A stretch of DNA of 14,427 nt, from positions 1 through 14,427 of the forward strand of contig CAJMPM010000013.1 of NCBI GenBank assembly GCA_905215225.1, read 5' to 3'. Below, piece by piece: positions 7,254-14,427 of this stretch (its first letter is position 1; every line of letters begins with the position of its first letter). The translations under genes and the position numbers were made by a program. The notes beneath the pieces are model-generated. The model was not told the DNA's origin and did not search any database. It was given only the letters and a program-made list of their open reading frames with translations. The DNA comes from an uncultured bacterium (GTDB taxonomy: Bacteria > Actinomycetota > Coriobacteriia > Coriobacteriales > Coriobacteriaceae).

Positions 7254-8152
7254 AGGGCGATCGCCGCCACATTGGTGTTGAAGTTGTTGAGCGCGACGTC
7301 GTCGTCGCCGTAGTGCCCAACCCATTGACACAGGTTGGTATAGCAGCCCCACAGATTGGCATACTGCCGATACCACTTAGATTTGGTCGAGAACCTTTGT
7401 CGACCGAACTCGGCACGGATAACAAACATGTCATTCGCCAGGGTGTCGCACGGTCCGGTATCGCCCGTAGCGTTATAGGTCGAAACCACGCTGTTGGCGC
7501 GGGCGACATAGCCATCGAGCATGTTGTATTTGGTCACGAGCCAGCTGTGAATACTCTCCTCCTCGGCAGCCGAGAGGCCACCCGAGCCCGCGTCCCCGCC
7601 GGTACCGCCGTCCGTCGAGCCATCACTCGAAGATCCACCGCCAGAGGCGGAGCCCGAACCGGAACCGCCGCCCGACGAATCGGAGCTGGAGCCAGACGAA
7701 CCAGAGCCGCCAGGTTTCCCCGACTGCTGCGTACCCTGCTCCTTCTGCTGCTCCGCCTTGTTAACGACAGAAGCCACGCTGTTGTTGGAGAGCTTCGTGA
7801 TGATCTTGGTGTTGGTGAGCACGATGGTCTTGCCGTTTGCCAGCGTAACCTCGTTGTCCGATGCTTCGGGACTGTCCGCATCGTCGCCACCGAACACAAC
7901 ATGCGAGACCACGCTCGCCCACGCATATCCAGTTGTCGTTCCCAAGTCGCTTTTGGCCTTGCGCCCAATATGCAGCTCGCGCGCAGCATGTGCCTGCACC
8001 ATGGACGGCACCGTCATGCCATAAGCCGAAACACCGGCTATGACCAGCACGAGTGAGCAAGACAGCAGCACACACGCCCGAGGCGCCAGGCCCAGCCGGC
8101 GTCGCATGCGCACCGCGGCGCCATGCTTTGTCTGAGTGCCCCCGGGCCGCAT
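7250..8152 (-). CDS. membrane-anchored exported protein with Gly/Ser linker
   Basis: A 300-residue protein, first gene of the kinase/FHA operon. After a basic N-terminus (R-M-R-R-R-L) one hydrophobic segment (about 27-48) acts as signal anchor or uncleaved signal. Residues 49-140 are a mixed domain with N-G-K-T-I-V-L-T-N. Residues about 144-193 are an almost pure Gly/Ser/Asp linker. The C-terminal 105 residues form a predicted helical domain with three cysteines (235, 270, 275) and several Trp/Tyr. No family is recognised. The ATG at 8152 is chosen because GGAGGAG lies 6-7 bases upstream; ATGs further upstream (frame open to 8341) would put the terminator hairpin inside the gene. An extracytoplasmic sensor or substrate for the kinase is a plausible inference. 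Confidence 0.82.
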   Translation of the reverse strand: MRPGGTQTKHGAAVRMRRRLGLAPRACVLLSCSLVLVIAGVSAYGMTVPSMVQAHAARELHIGRKAKSDLGTTTGYAWASVVSHVVFGGDDADSPEASDNEVTLANGKTIVLTNTKIITKLSNNSVASVVNKAEQQKEQGTQQSGKPGGSGSSGSSSDSSGGGSGSGSASGGGSSSDGSTDGGTGGDAGSGGLSAAEEESIHSWLVTKYNMLDGYVARANSVVSTYNATGDTGPCDTLANDMFVIRAEFGRQRFSTKSKWYRQYANLWGCYTNLCQWVGHYGDDDVALNNFNTNVAAIAL

Positions 8153-8164
8153 GCGTTCTCCTCC

Positions 8165-8192
8165 AACAAAAACACGCCGCTCAGGAGCGGCG
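8165..8192 (-). terminator. intrinsic terminator between recR and the kinase operon
   Basis: On the minus strand a 7-bp perfect GC stem (arms 8186-8192 and 8175-8181, loop CCTG) is followed by TGTTTTTGTT. This is a classical intrinsic terminator. It is 200 bases after the recR stop. The ribosome binding site of the next gene follows the U-tract immediately, so it may terminate recR transcripts or act as an attenuator of the next operon. Confidence 0.8.
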
Positions 8193-8395
8193 CATTCTTT
8201 CATATCCACAGTTGAGTGTATCAGCGAACCCAAAAGGTTGCGCAACGAATGGGCAAATACGAGGTGCAGACGGACCCATCCACGCGATAAGCGGATGAAA
8301 AGCAGGTTTGTTGAACAACGAATGCATGAACGCGCGCCCAATTATGAGCGCCCCGTGCGGCAGGCCGACGGGACATGCCGCGGAGCTGACGCCGC

Positions 8396-8992
8396 TTAGA
8401 TCGCGCGACGGGCCTCGATAGCACGGCCAAGCGTAAGCTCGTCGACATACTCCAAGTCGCCGCCCACGGGAAGGCCACTCGCAAGACGCGACACCTCAAC
8501 GCCCAATGGCTTAATGGTGCGAGCAAGGTAGCTCGCCGTGGTCTCGCCTTCAATGTTGGGGTTGGTGGCGATAATGACCTCATGGATGTCCTCGTGGCCC
8601 AGGCGCGCCAGCAGCTCGCGGATGTGCAACTGCTCGGGACCAATCTTGTCCATGGGGCTGATCACGCCGCCCAGCACATGGTAGAGGCCATGGTAGCTGC
8701 CCGTGCGCTCGATTGCCTGGACGTCGCGCGGCTCGCCCACCACGCAAATGCGAGTGGTATCGCGCATCGGGTCCTGGCAGATGGAGCACTCGTCGGCCGT
8801 GGCGTAGTTAAAGCAACGGCTGCAAAAGTGGACCTCCTGCTTGACCTCCAGGATGGCCTCGGCCAGGCGGCGGGCCTCCTCGGCATCGGCCTCGAGCAGG
8901 TAATAGGCGATGCGCTGGGCCGACTTGGGACCAATGCCCGGCAGACGGCCCAGCTCATCGAGCAGTTTTTGCAGACTGTGATTCGCACTCAT
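8396..8992 (-). CDS. recR: recombination mediator RecR
   Basis: A 198-residue protein, the normal length for RecR. It acts with RecO/RecF to load RecA onto SSB-covered single-stranded DNA during gap repair. Visible domains are: helix-hairpin-helix R-L-P-G-I-G-P-K-S-A-Q-R at 16-27; a four-Cys zinc finger at Cys57, Cys60, Cys69 and Cys72; a Toprim domain from I-C-V-V-G-E (82-87) to about 175; and the conserved C-terminal G-L-P-V-G-G-D-L-E-Y-V-D-E-L-T motif. It starts 13 bases after the ybaB stop. That gap holds no good Shine-Dalgarno sequence, so translation is probably coupled to ybaB. Confidence 0.97.
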   Translation of the reverse strand: MSANHSLQKLLDELGRLPGIGPKSAQRIAYYLLEADAEEARRLAEAILEVKQEVHFCSRCFNYATADECSICQDPMRDTTRICVVGEPRDVQAIERTGSYHGLYHVLGGVISPMDKIGPEQLHIRELLARLGHEDIHEVIIATNPNIEGETTASYLARTIKPLGVEVSRLASGLPVGGDLEYVDELTLGRAIEARRAI

Positions 8993-9005
8993 ATATATGC
9001 GTGTC

Positions 9006-9326
9006 TTAGAACGGCATGCCCGGGATGTTGAGGCCGCCGGTGATGGCGCCCATCTGCTTGTTGGCGAGCTCGTTGACGCCGCGGACGGCCTCGTTGACAG
9101 CAGCCATGATCATGTCCTGCAGCATATCGACGTCCTCGGGATCGAGGGCATCGGGGTCAATAGTGAGGTTGACGAGCTCCATCTCGCCGTTAACGGTCAC
9201 CTTGACCATGCCGCCGCCGGCAGAGGCGTCGACGGTCTGGGACTTGAGGTTCTCCTGCGCGGCGGCAAGCTGCTCCTGCATCTTGCGGGCCTGCTTCATC
9301 ATCTGCTGCATGTTCATACCGGCCAT
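9006..9326 (-). CDS. ybaB: YbaB/EbfC family nucleoid-associated protein
   Basis: A 106-residue protein of standard family length. It has an N-terminal Met/Gln-rich helix (M-N-M-Q-Q-M-M-K-Q-A-R-K-M-Q), a central beta hairpin with V-K-V-T-V-N-G and a C-terminal helix with E-D-V-D-M-L-Q-D-M-I. Family members form dimers with tweezer-like helices that bind DNA, and the gene is typically found between dnaX and recR. AGGAG lies 5-6 bases before the ATG at 9326. It forms an operon with recR. Confidence 0.95.
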   Translation of the reverse strand: MAGMNMQQMMKQARKMQEQLAAAQENLKSQTVDASAGGGMVKVTVNGEMELVNLTIDPDALDPEDVDMLQDMIMAAVNEAVRGVNELANKQMGAITGGLNIPGMPF

Positions 9327-9488
9327 GATGGCTCCTTTGCGTGCGGTCGCGCGACGAGCTGCAAGGGCAGTCGGAGCGCGGCGGGACTTTCAAACTCAAA
9401 AATCGTACCACGGCGCGCGGCCAGCGAGCGGGGCGGACGTGTTACCTCAGTCGATATACATGTCCTGGAGCGCAAGCCGCACCCATAG

Positions 9489-9523
9489 ATTATGCAAAGT
9501 TGAATAATTCGCATCTGCATAAT
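9489..9523. promoter_or_regulatory. inverted repeat, possible operator
   Basis: ATTATGCA at 9489-9496 and TGCATAAT at 9516-9523 are perfectly complementary half-sites separated by 19 bases, whose centre contains the small palindrome GAATAATTC. The symmetry suggests a dimeric regulator site between two divergent genes. No regulator is identified, and an A/T-rich 8-mer repeat can occur by chance. Confidence 0.3.
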
Positions 9524-9626
9524 ATTGAAAGCTAAATCTTGTAGAGCCGGAATCCGACATTTAATGCGTACCACTAAATGGCTAAATGCCGAGCCACTAC
9601 TCGAGGCGGCGCACATGGCGGCAGGG

Positions 9627-9632
9627 TATAAT
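9627..9632 (+). promoter_or_regulatory. -10 box of the 9667 gene
   Basis: TATAAT, identical to the sigma-70 type consensus, lies 34 bases before the ATG, leaving room for a short leader with GGAGG. No convincing -35 box is seen at the right spacing. Confidence 0.45.
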
Positions 9633-9666
9633 TTGATTGCCATAGATAGCAATTTGGAGGTGCCCC

Positions 9667-10140
9667 ATGAATGCCCCCGACGTGCTCCAAAACATCCGCT
9701 CAAAACACCCCGTTGCATATTTGGTTCTCTATCTCTTTGTCGGCTGGGCATTGCTGGTTGTCATCACCCATGCCATAGCCTTTGGAGCAGAACTGCTGAT
9801 AGCCAGCTCGGACCAGCCCATCGTCAAATGGGAAGCGACCGATGAGTGCACCGACGGAACCCGAACCATTTACTACAACAGCCCGTCCCTCTACCAAGAG
9901 TTCAAGGTCAAGATAAAGGACTCCAAGATTGTCGATGCCGAACTGGGCTCTTTCTTGACAATCGGAGCAACCCTCAACGCCGAGCAAGTCGAGTACACAG
10001 ACAGCCATGCGACGTATCGTATCGACCTCAACATCCTAGGCCGACCGTCACGTACCTGCCTGCTCGAATGCGAGATACGCGGCACCACACTACACATGTC
10101 CGAAATACAGATGCGCCCGGACAAAGAGTTCTCTTCTTGA
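9667..10140 (+). CDS. hypothetical single-helix membrane protein
   Basis: A 157-residue protein with one hydrophobic helix (about 17-47, Y-L-V-L-Y-L-F-V-G-W) and a beta-rich extracytoplasmic-like domain (50-157) with three cysteines (61, 131, 135). GGAGG lies 8 bases before the ATG. No family is recognised. It lies opposite in strand to dnaX and to ybaB-recR, between the two, and ends 21 bases from the convergent dnaX stop. Its less GC-rich composition and position suggest an insertion into the usual dnaX-ybaB-recR order. Confidence 0.75.
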   Translation: MNAPDVLQNIRSKHPVAYLVLYLFVGWALLVVITHAIAFGAELLIASSDQPIVKWEATDECTDGTRTIYYNSPSLYQEFKVKIKDSKIVDAELGSFLTIGATLNAEQVEYTDSHATYRIDLNILGRPSRTCLLECEIRGTTLHMSEIQMRPDKEFSS

Positions 10141-10161
10141 GCAGTATACCCGCCTGCGCAG

Positions 10162-12660
10162 CTACTCCACCGGTTTGAAGATGGTGGCTTGGCCGAAGAC
10201 ACTGCGGATGAGGGCTTTGGCCTCGTCCTCGGTCTGCGGGATGCTCGGGGCTGCGCCCTGGTGGCCGAAGGGGCTGCCGGCGCCGGGATTGGACTCCCAA
10301 GGGGCAGCGGGGGCGTCATCGCTTGTGGGAGCGGACGTCGCAGCTGCGGGAGCCGCGGCTGAAGCGGCAGGGCTGGGCGCGGGCGTCGCACCCGGCACGT
10401 CGAACGGGGGCAGATCGTCCCCGCCGGCATCGGCAGCAAAGCCGCCGACCATGGCGTCGTCGTAGGGCACCTGCTCGGATTCCCACGGCGCAGCCTGCGC
10501 AGACGGCTGAGTCTTGGGAGCGGACGCGCGCTCGGGTGCGCGGGGCGCGGGCTCGGTCGGGAGCTTACCCGTGGCAGGAGCGCCGGCAGGGTTGTCGGAG
10601 CGCAGCCAGGGGGCCTCAGCCAGGTCGGATGACTTGGGCGCAGGCGCGGCGACGGGCTTGGGCGCGGGGACCGGAGCGGCCGGTTTGGGCGCAGCGGGAT
10701 CAGACGCCGACGGGGTCGGTGCCGCCACCGGTGCCGCTGTTGGCTGCGTCGCGCTGGCGCTCGAGGATGCAGTGGCCGCCGAGGACACGGGTTGCGGGTC
10801 CGCAGATGCCGCAGCCCGTGCAGATGGAGAATGCTCCTCATGTTGAGGAGCCGGCGTGCCACCCCCATTCAGGACATAGTCGACGGTGCGACGACCGAAG
10901 ACCGCACTGACTGTCGGCAAAAACACCGCCTGCGTATCAGCACGTCCGAGCATCTTGATAGCAAAGGCTGTGGGGAACGACACCGTAAGCCTAGAGCCGT
11001 CGTCTGCCGTAGCGCGAGCGTTCAACAGGAGAGCCGCATAAGAAGGTTGTTGGGCCTTGACGCGCTCGACGACCTCGGCCCATTTGCGCTGGAGCTCGCC
11101 GGCATCCTCAACCGCGGGGGTCTCGGCGGCGCCAGCGGCAGCAACCTGGGCGGCAGTGTTGGGCTGGAGCTTAGGTGCCGGCGCAGCGGCAGGTGCGGGA
11201 GCCGAAGCGACGGTGGGCTGGGACATCGGAGCCGGGGCAGGCTGAAGCGCAGCCGCGGCAGGCTTGGGAGTCGGCGCGGGCGCAGGCTGGGTCGCCGGAG
11301 CGGCAGTGCCGCGGTCCCAGGGCATGCCGCCCTGGCGCGCGGACGTAGCAGCGGGGGCGACGGTCGCCGCAGGAGCGGCAGCACGGGCGCCCGAAATGAG
11401 CGTCGGCTGCTGGGCAGCAGCGGGCGCGGATGCAGCAGGCGCACTCGCTTGAGCAGCAGCCACGCTCGCCGGCACCGCGGCGTTGGCGACCATGGCCTCC
11501 AAGCGTGCCACGCGCTCGGCCAGGGCCTCAATGGTCAGATCGGCCTCGGGACGTGTCAGGCGCGTGCAGGCGATCTCGAGCACCAGGCGCACGTCGCTCG
11601 CGCCCCTCATCTCCAACGCGGCATCGTCGAGCACCGTCAGCACGCGGGCCAGGCGGTCGGCCGAATGCTCGCCAAAGGCAGCGGCCTCGGCAGCAAGCGC
11701 CTCGGCCTGCTCCGAGCCGCCCTCAAACAGCTCGGCACGGGCACCGGCAACGCAGGCAACGTACACGTCACGCACATGCGCCACCAGGTCGCGCGTCAGC
11801 TCAAGCAGGTCATTGCCCTCCTCGACCTGCACACGAATCAGTCCATAGAGCTCGGCAACATCGCGATCGGCAATGGCGCGGGAAAACTCGCCCAGGATCT
11901 GGTCCGAAACCTCGCCCAAAAGCGAGCGGGCGTCGTCCGCATGCACAGAACCGTTGCCAAAGACGCTCAGCTGCTCCAGCGTGGACAGCGCGTCGCGCAT
12001 GCCGCCCTTGGCATGGCGCGCCACGATAGCCAGCGCCTCGTCGTCGTAATCGAAGCCCTCCTGCTCGCACACGTATGCCAGGCGATACTCGATATCCTCG
12101 TTGCCGATGCGATGGAAATCGAAACGCTGGCAGCGCGAGAGGATGGTCTCCAGAATCTTTTGCGGGTCGGTGGTGCACAGCACAAAGATCACGTGTGCCG
12201 GCGGCTCCTCGAGCGTCTTGAGCAGCGCGTTGAACGCCGCCGTCGTGAGCATGTGGACCTCGTCGATGATATAGATCTTGTACTTGCCGCGCACCGGGGC
12301 AAAGTTGACGGAGTTGATGATTTCCTCGCGCACATTGTCCACGCCCGTGCGGGAGGCGGCATCGAGCTCGTAGACATCGGGGTGGCTACCCTCGGCAATG
12401 AGCTCGCACTCCTCGCAAGTACCGTCGGGCATGCAGCCGCTCGCACCCTCGGCGCGCGCCGCCTCGGCATTGCGGCACAGCAGCGCCTTGGCCAGAATGC
12501 GCGCCATGGTGGTCTTGCCCGTGCCGCGCGGTCCGCAGAACAGGTAGGCGTGGGACAGGCGCCCCTCGGTGATGGCGTGCTCGAGCGTCGAGACGATATG
12601 CTGCTGGCCCACCACGGAGTCGAAGGTGAGCGGGCGATACTTTCGGTACAACGATTCCAT
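10162..12660 (-). CDS. dnaX: DNA polymerase III clamp-loader subunit gamma/tau
   Basis: An 832-residue ATPase that loads the sliding clamp at replication forks. Walker A G-P-R-G-T-G-K-T is at 43-50, the zinc-binding cysteines at 62, 76, 82 and 85, Walker B with D-E-V-H at 133-136, the S-R-C motif at 175-177 and sensor 2 G-G-M-R-D-A at 219-224. The collar domain runs to about 370. Beyond it an Ala/Pro-rich linker, a compact domain (E-L-Q-R-K-W-A-E-V-V to T-V-D-Y-V-L-N), a second Ala/Pro-rich linker and a short conserved end (E-D-E-A-K-A-L-I-R-S-V-F-G). The ATG at 12660 has GGGGGAG 6 bases upstream and begins M-E-S-L-Y-R-K-Y-R-P, the family start. The frame is open upstream to 13134 only because of GC bias. 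The length exceeds E. coli tau (643). Confidence 0.96.
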   Translation of the reverse strand: MESLYRKYRPLTFDSVVGQQHIVSTLEHAITEGRLSHAYLFCGPRGTGKTTMARILAKALLCRNAEAARAEGASGCMPDGTCEECELIAEGSHPDVYELDAASRTGVDNVREEIINSVNFAPVRGKYKIYIIDEVHMLTTAAFNALLKTLEEPPAHVIFVLCTTDPQKILETILSRCQRFDFHRIGNEDIEYRLAYVCEQEGFDYDDEALAIVARHAKGGMRDALSTLEQLSVFGNGSVHADDARSLLGEVSDQILGEFSRAIADRDVAELYGLIRVQVEEGNDLLELTRDLVAHVRDVYVACVAGARAELFEGGSEQAEALAAEAAAFGEHSADRLARVLTVLDDAALEMRGASDVRLVLEIACTRLTRPEADLTIEALAERVARLEAMVANAAVPASVAAAQASAPAASAPAAAQQPTLISGARAAAPAATVAPAATSARQGGMPWDRGTAAPATQPAPAPTPKPAAAALQPAPAPMSQPTVASAPAPAAAPAPKLQPNTAAQVAAAGAAETPAVEDAGELQRKWAEVVERVKAQQPSYAALLLNARATADDGSRLTVSFPTAFAIKMLGRADTQAVFLPTVSAVFGRRTVDYVLNGGGTPAPQHEEHSPSARAAASADPQPVSSAATASSSASATQPTAAPVAAPTPSASDPAAPKPAAPVPAPKPVAAPAPKSSDLAEAPWLRSDNPAGAPATGKLPTEPAPRAPERASAPKTQPSAQAAPWESEQVPYDDAMVGGFAADAGGDDLPPFDVPGATPAPSPAASAAAPAAATSAPTSDDAPAAPWESNPGAGSPFGHQGAAPSIPQTEDEAKALIRSVFGQATIFKPVE

Positions 12661-12775
12661 GGGTGCTCCCCCGGGTATACTGAGTCTTGTTGCCGCGGCG
12701 GCCATGCGGTCGCACGGCATACTGCATCCATAATAACCCGTACGGCGAGCCCGCCGCGATAGGAGTCCAAAGAGC

Positions 12776-13489
12776 ATGGCAGACGCAGAGAGCAACCTCG
12801 TTCCCTCCGAAGCAGCCGACCAGGTCGAGGTCGCGCTCGAGGAGCAGGCCGCAGCCGACGACGGCATCCTGTACCTCAACGAGTACCAGTACGAAAACGA
12901 CCTGGTCACCGACTTCGCCCGCCTGGTCGCCTCGCCCAGGCGTCGCGGCTCGCTGTATGTCGCCGCGGCAATTGCCGCGCTGCTCGGCATTGGCATGCTG
13001 GTGGCCGGCGGCAACTGGATCAAGTTTGGCGTCGTCCTGATCGTATTCGGCGCCTTTTTGGCCTGGTGGAGCAAAAACCTGCACCACACCCTCGCCCGCG
13101 ACTTTATCGACGCCGTTGAGGCCGACGAGTCCATGGGTGGCCGCTATCGCCGCGTCGCCGCCAACGAGGATGGCCTGATGGTTTGGGGCAAGAGCGGCAA
13201 GTCGCAGTTCTTCCCGTTTGAGAAGCTCGACCACGTGCTCGACGGCGAGCGCATCTTTGTGGCCATGTTCGCCGACCAGGGCGTGACGATTCCTAAGGAC
13301 ACCTTCGTCCGTGGCGATGCCGAGCAGTTTGGTGCCTTCCTTAAGGCACGCATCAACAAAAAGCTCCGCATCGAGACCAAACGCAAGAAGATGAAGGCAG
13401 AAAAGGCCGCTGCCGAAGCCAAGCAGGGCAACAAGCCCCAGGAGACCAAGGGCAAGCAGCGCAAGCAGAAGAACAAGAAGAAGCGGTAG
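12776..13489 (+). CDS. YcxB-like membrane protein with Lys-rich tail
   Basis: A 237-residue protein. An acidic N-terminus (1-45) is followed by two adjacent membrane helices (about 60-77 and 82-99). Then comes a cytoplasmic domain with F-F-P-F-E-K-L-D-H-V and V-T-I-P-K-D-T-F, the pattern of the C-terminal domain of YcxB-like proteins, a family of unknown function. The last 45 residues are strongly basic, with many Lys and a K-K-K-R end. The ATG follows AGGAGT at a slightly long distance (about 10 bases). It is divergent from dnaX over a 115-base gap, where no clear promoter pair is seen. Confidence 0.8.
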   Translation: MADAESNLVPSEAADQVEVALEEQAAADDGILYLNEYQYENDLVTDFARLVASPRRRGSLYVAAAIAALLGIGMLVAGGNWIKFGVVLIVFGAFLAWWSKNLHHTLARDFIDAVEADESMGGRYRRVAANEDGLMVWGKSGKSQFFPFEKLDHVLDGERIFVAMFADQGVTIPKDTFVRGDAEQFGAFLKARINKKLRIETKRKKMKAEKAAAEAKQGNKPQETKGKQRKQKNKKKR

Positions 13490-13592
13490 GCCAGCCGACA
13501 CCGAAGACGCCTCGCCCCGCGTCATTCCGGGCCAGGGCGCCTGGGATCGAGCGCGAGTGCCACCGATGGACCCATTTTGCCTAGCTCTCGAG

Positions 13593-14261
13593 TTACTTCA
13601 CTTCAAACCTTAAGAGCCTTCTCTCTGGCAGATCGGTCATCTTCATCGTATAAGTCCCAGGAAAAGCCTTCTCAAAACGGACGGTCTCGTAACCTTCGAA
13701 ATAGTCGTTGGTGTTTTGCATCATGAATGGGACGAGCAACTCGTTCTCCGCCCCAACCTGTACAGCAAACGCAGCAGAACCGCCCAGAGCCGGCATTGCC
13801 TGCGTTATCAGATCGGTATTGACCACAAAGTCATAGTTTGGCGCAGACTCCGGCACCAAATGCCAGACATACGTTTTGATTCCGCCTTCGACATTGTCCT
13901 TATTCCTGACACGCATCTTTACGGCGATAACACACGCGATGTCGGCGTCCTTCAATTTCGTTTTCGTATCCACGATGCCATATTTTGAATAATCATCATG
14001 CGCACGCTTGAGATACTCGCGCGGCGTGAGCAGCTCTGCCCCGTCTATGCAAAACGAATACCCGTCAGTCGCCACATCCTTCGAACCCAGAAACGCCCCA
14101 TCCATCAAGAGCCATTCGCCCTCCGCATAATATTTCTCAGGAATGACCGTCCGGTTCCCGTTAACGACGCTCACCCTCATGCCCGCAAGGCCGGTAGCAG
14201 CACAGCCGAAAAGAGCAAGCACCGCCCTTCTTGTCCACAGGGTCTTCTTCATCGCGCTCAC
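13593..14261 (-). CDS. exported protein or lipoprotein, ABC-transporter neighbour
   Basis: A 222-residue protein of unknown family. The N-terminus has twin arginines (T-R-R-A-V-L, 10-15), a short hydrophobic stretch and a lipobox-like L-F-G-C with Cys20, so it may be a Tat substrate and/or lipoprotein. The mature part is mixed alpha/beta with two cysteines (71 and 110), an I-K-T-Y-V-W-H-L-V strand and a C-terminal immunoglobulin-like strand pattern (F-P-G-T-Y-T-M-K). The GTG start at 14261 overlaps the upstream ATPase stop by 4 bases (GTGA); the in-frame ATG at 14252 is an alternative with slightly longer spacing to GGGAAAGG. The overlap implies one operon with the ABC ATPase. Confidence 0.8.
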   Translation of the reverse strand: MSAMKKTLWTRRAVLALFGCAATGLAGMRVSVVNGNRTVIPEKYYAEGEWLLMDGAFLGSKDVATDGYSFCIDGAELLTPREYLKRAHDDYSKYGIVDTKTKLKDADIACVIAVKMRVRNKDNVEGGIKTYVWHLVPESAPNYDFVVNTDLITQAMPALGGSAAFAVQVGAENELLVPFMMQNTNDYFEGYETVRFEKAFPGTYTMKMTDLPERRLLRFEVK

Positions 14262-14427
14262 GACCTTTCCCGAACTTTCACAACGGCACCGTCGCGCATG
14301 CAGTAAACCCGATCGGCCAGCTCCTCGAGCACCTCTCCGTCATGGCTGGACAGAATAACCTCGCGACCCGTTGCGGCCGCCATCGCCACAACGCGCTTGA
14401 GCATTTCAACGCCCGCTTCGTCGCGGG
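14258..14427 (-). CDS. ABC transporter ATP-binding protein, C-terminal end (partial)
   Basis: The last 55 residues of an ATPase that starts outside the window. It reads R-D-E-A-G-V-E-M-L-K-R, the region after the D-loop, then V-I-L-S-S-H-D with the switch histidine, then A-D-R-V-Y-C-M-R-D-G typical of the domain end. There is no fused membrane segment in the visible part. It is translationally coupled to the exported protein gene through a 4-base overlap. The substrate cannot be told from this fragment. Confidence 0.85.
   Translation of the reverse strand, partial: RDEAGVEMLKRVVAMAAATGREVILSSHDGEVLEELADRVYCMRDGAVVKVRERS

Larger units (their letters stand above)
9327..9666. other. 340-base divergent intergenic region
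   Basis: It separates ybaB (minus) from the membrane-protein gene at 9667 (plus). No gene is supported here and no tRNA or SRP RNA fold was seen. It shifts from GC-rich (up to about 9440) to A/T-rich. It contains an 8-base inverted repeat (9489-9496 with 9516-9523) and a consensus TATAAT at 9627-9632. Confidence 0.5.

Noticed and set aside
7254..7376. N-terminal extension of the kinase
   Set aside because: It lies wholly in the upstream gene and is Arg-rich shadow sequence; the ATGA overlap gives the natural start.
8153..8341. N-terminal extension of the exported linker protein
   Set aside because: It would place the intrinsic terminator inside the coding sequence; the ATG at 8152 has a far better ribosome binding site.
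10792..12762. 656-residue plus-strand frame opposite dnaX
   Set aside because: Antisense to the conserved ATPase core; composition is typical of a shadow frame in GC-rich DNA.
12661..12775. SRP RNA or tRNA next to dnaX, as in some other bacteria
   Set aside because: No SRP core loop or cloverleaf could be found in this gap or in 9327-9666.
12386..13525. 379-residue minus-strand frame overlapping dnaX and the YcxB-like gene
   Set aside because: It is antisense to the YcxB-like gene and out of frame with dnaX; no motif or start site.

Overview
The window looks like a chromosomal segment of a high-GC actinobacterium of the Coriobacteriia, most likely Collinsella or a close gut relative. This is inferred from protein flavour: a very long Ala/Pro-rich DnaX, a dnaX/ybaB/recR neighbourhood, an FHA/Ser-Thr kinase pair, and GC-rich third codon positions. 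No rRNA or marker gene is present to prove it. There are two compositional regions. Positions 1 to about 4240 are visibly richer in A/T and look like accessory DNA with decayed genes. Positions from about 4430 to the right end are GC-rich, tightly packed and mostly housekeeping or conserved.

Left accessory region. After a possible broken gene end at the left edge come two tandem small genes (249-452 and 483-662). Both start with the same K-H-I-H-P leader and carry six or seven cysteines, nearly every one followed by Asp after two to five residues. A third short gene (741-848) encodes a single-helix membrane peptide, and a hairpin terminator follows. The pair resembles precursors of a ribosomally made, post-translationally modified peptide (RiPP), with Cys-X3-Asp spacing like that used for Cys-to-Asp thioethers in freyrasin-type ranthipeptides. 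No radical SAM maturase lies in the window. A convergent fused ABC exporter (1549-3201) without a peptidase domain is a possible but unproven export partner. Upstream of it lies a methyltransferase pseudogene with a stop and two frame changes, and a 20-bp perfect hairpin sits between them.

Right region. A three-gene minus-strand operon (8152 down to 4467) encodes a membrane-anchored protein with a Gly/Ser linker, a Ser/Thr kinase with four C-terminal membrane helices, and an FHA-domain protein. The first two genes overlap by 4 bases and the next two are 3 bases apart, so this is probably one phospho-signalling module. Its ribosome binding site lies directly after the U-tract of an intrinsic terminator downstream of recR. 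Then come recR, ybaB and dnaX on the minus strand, but dnaX is separated from ybaB-recR by an opposite-strand single-helix membrane protein gene. Divergent from dnaX is a YcxB-like membrane protein gene with a lysine-rich tail. At the right edge a Tat- or lipobox-like exported protein overlaps by 4 bases the end of an ABC transporter ATPase that continues out of the window.
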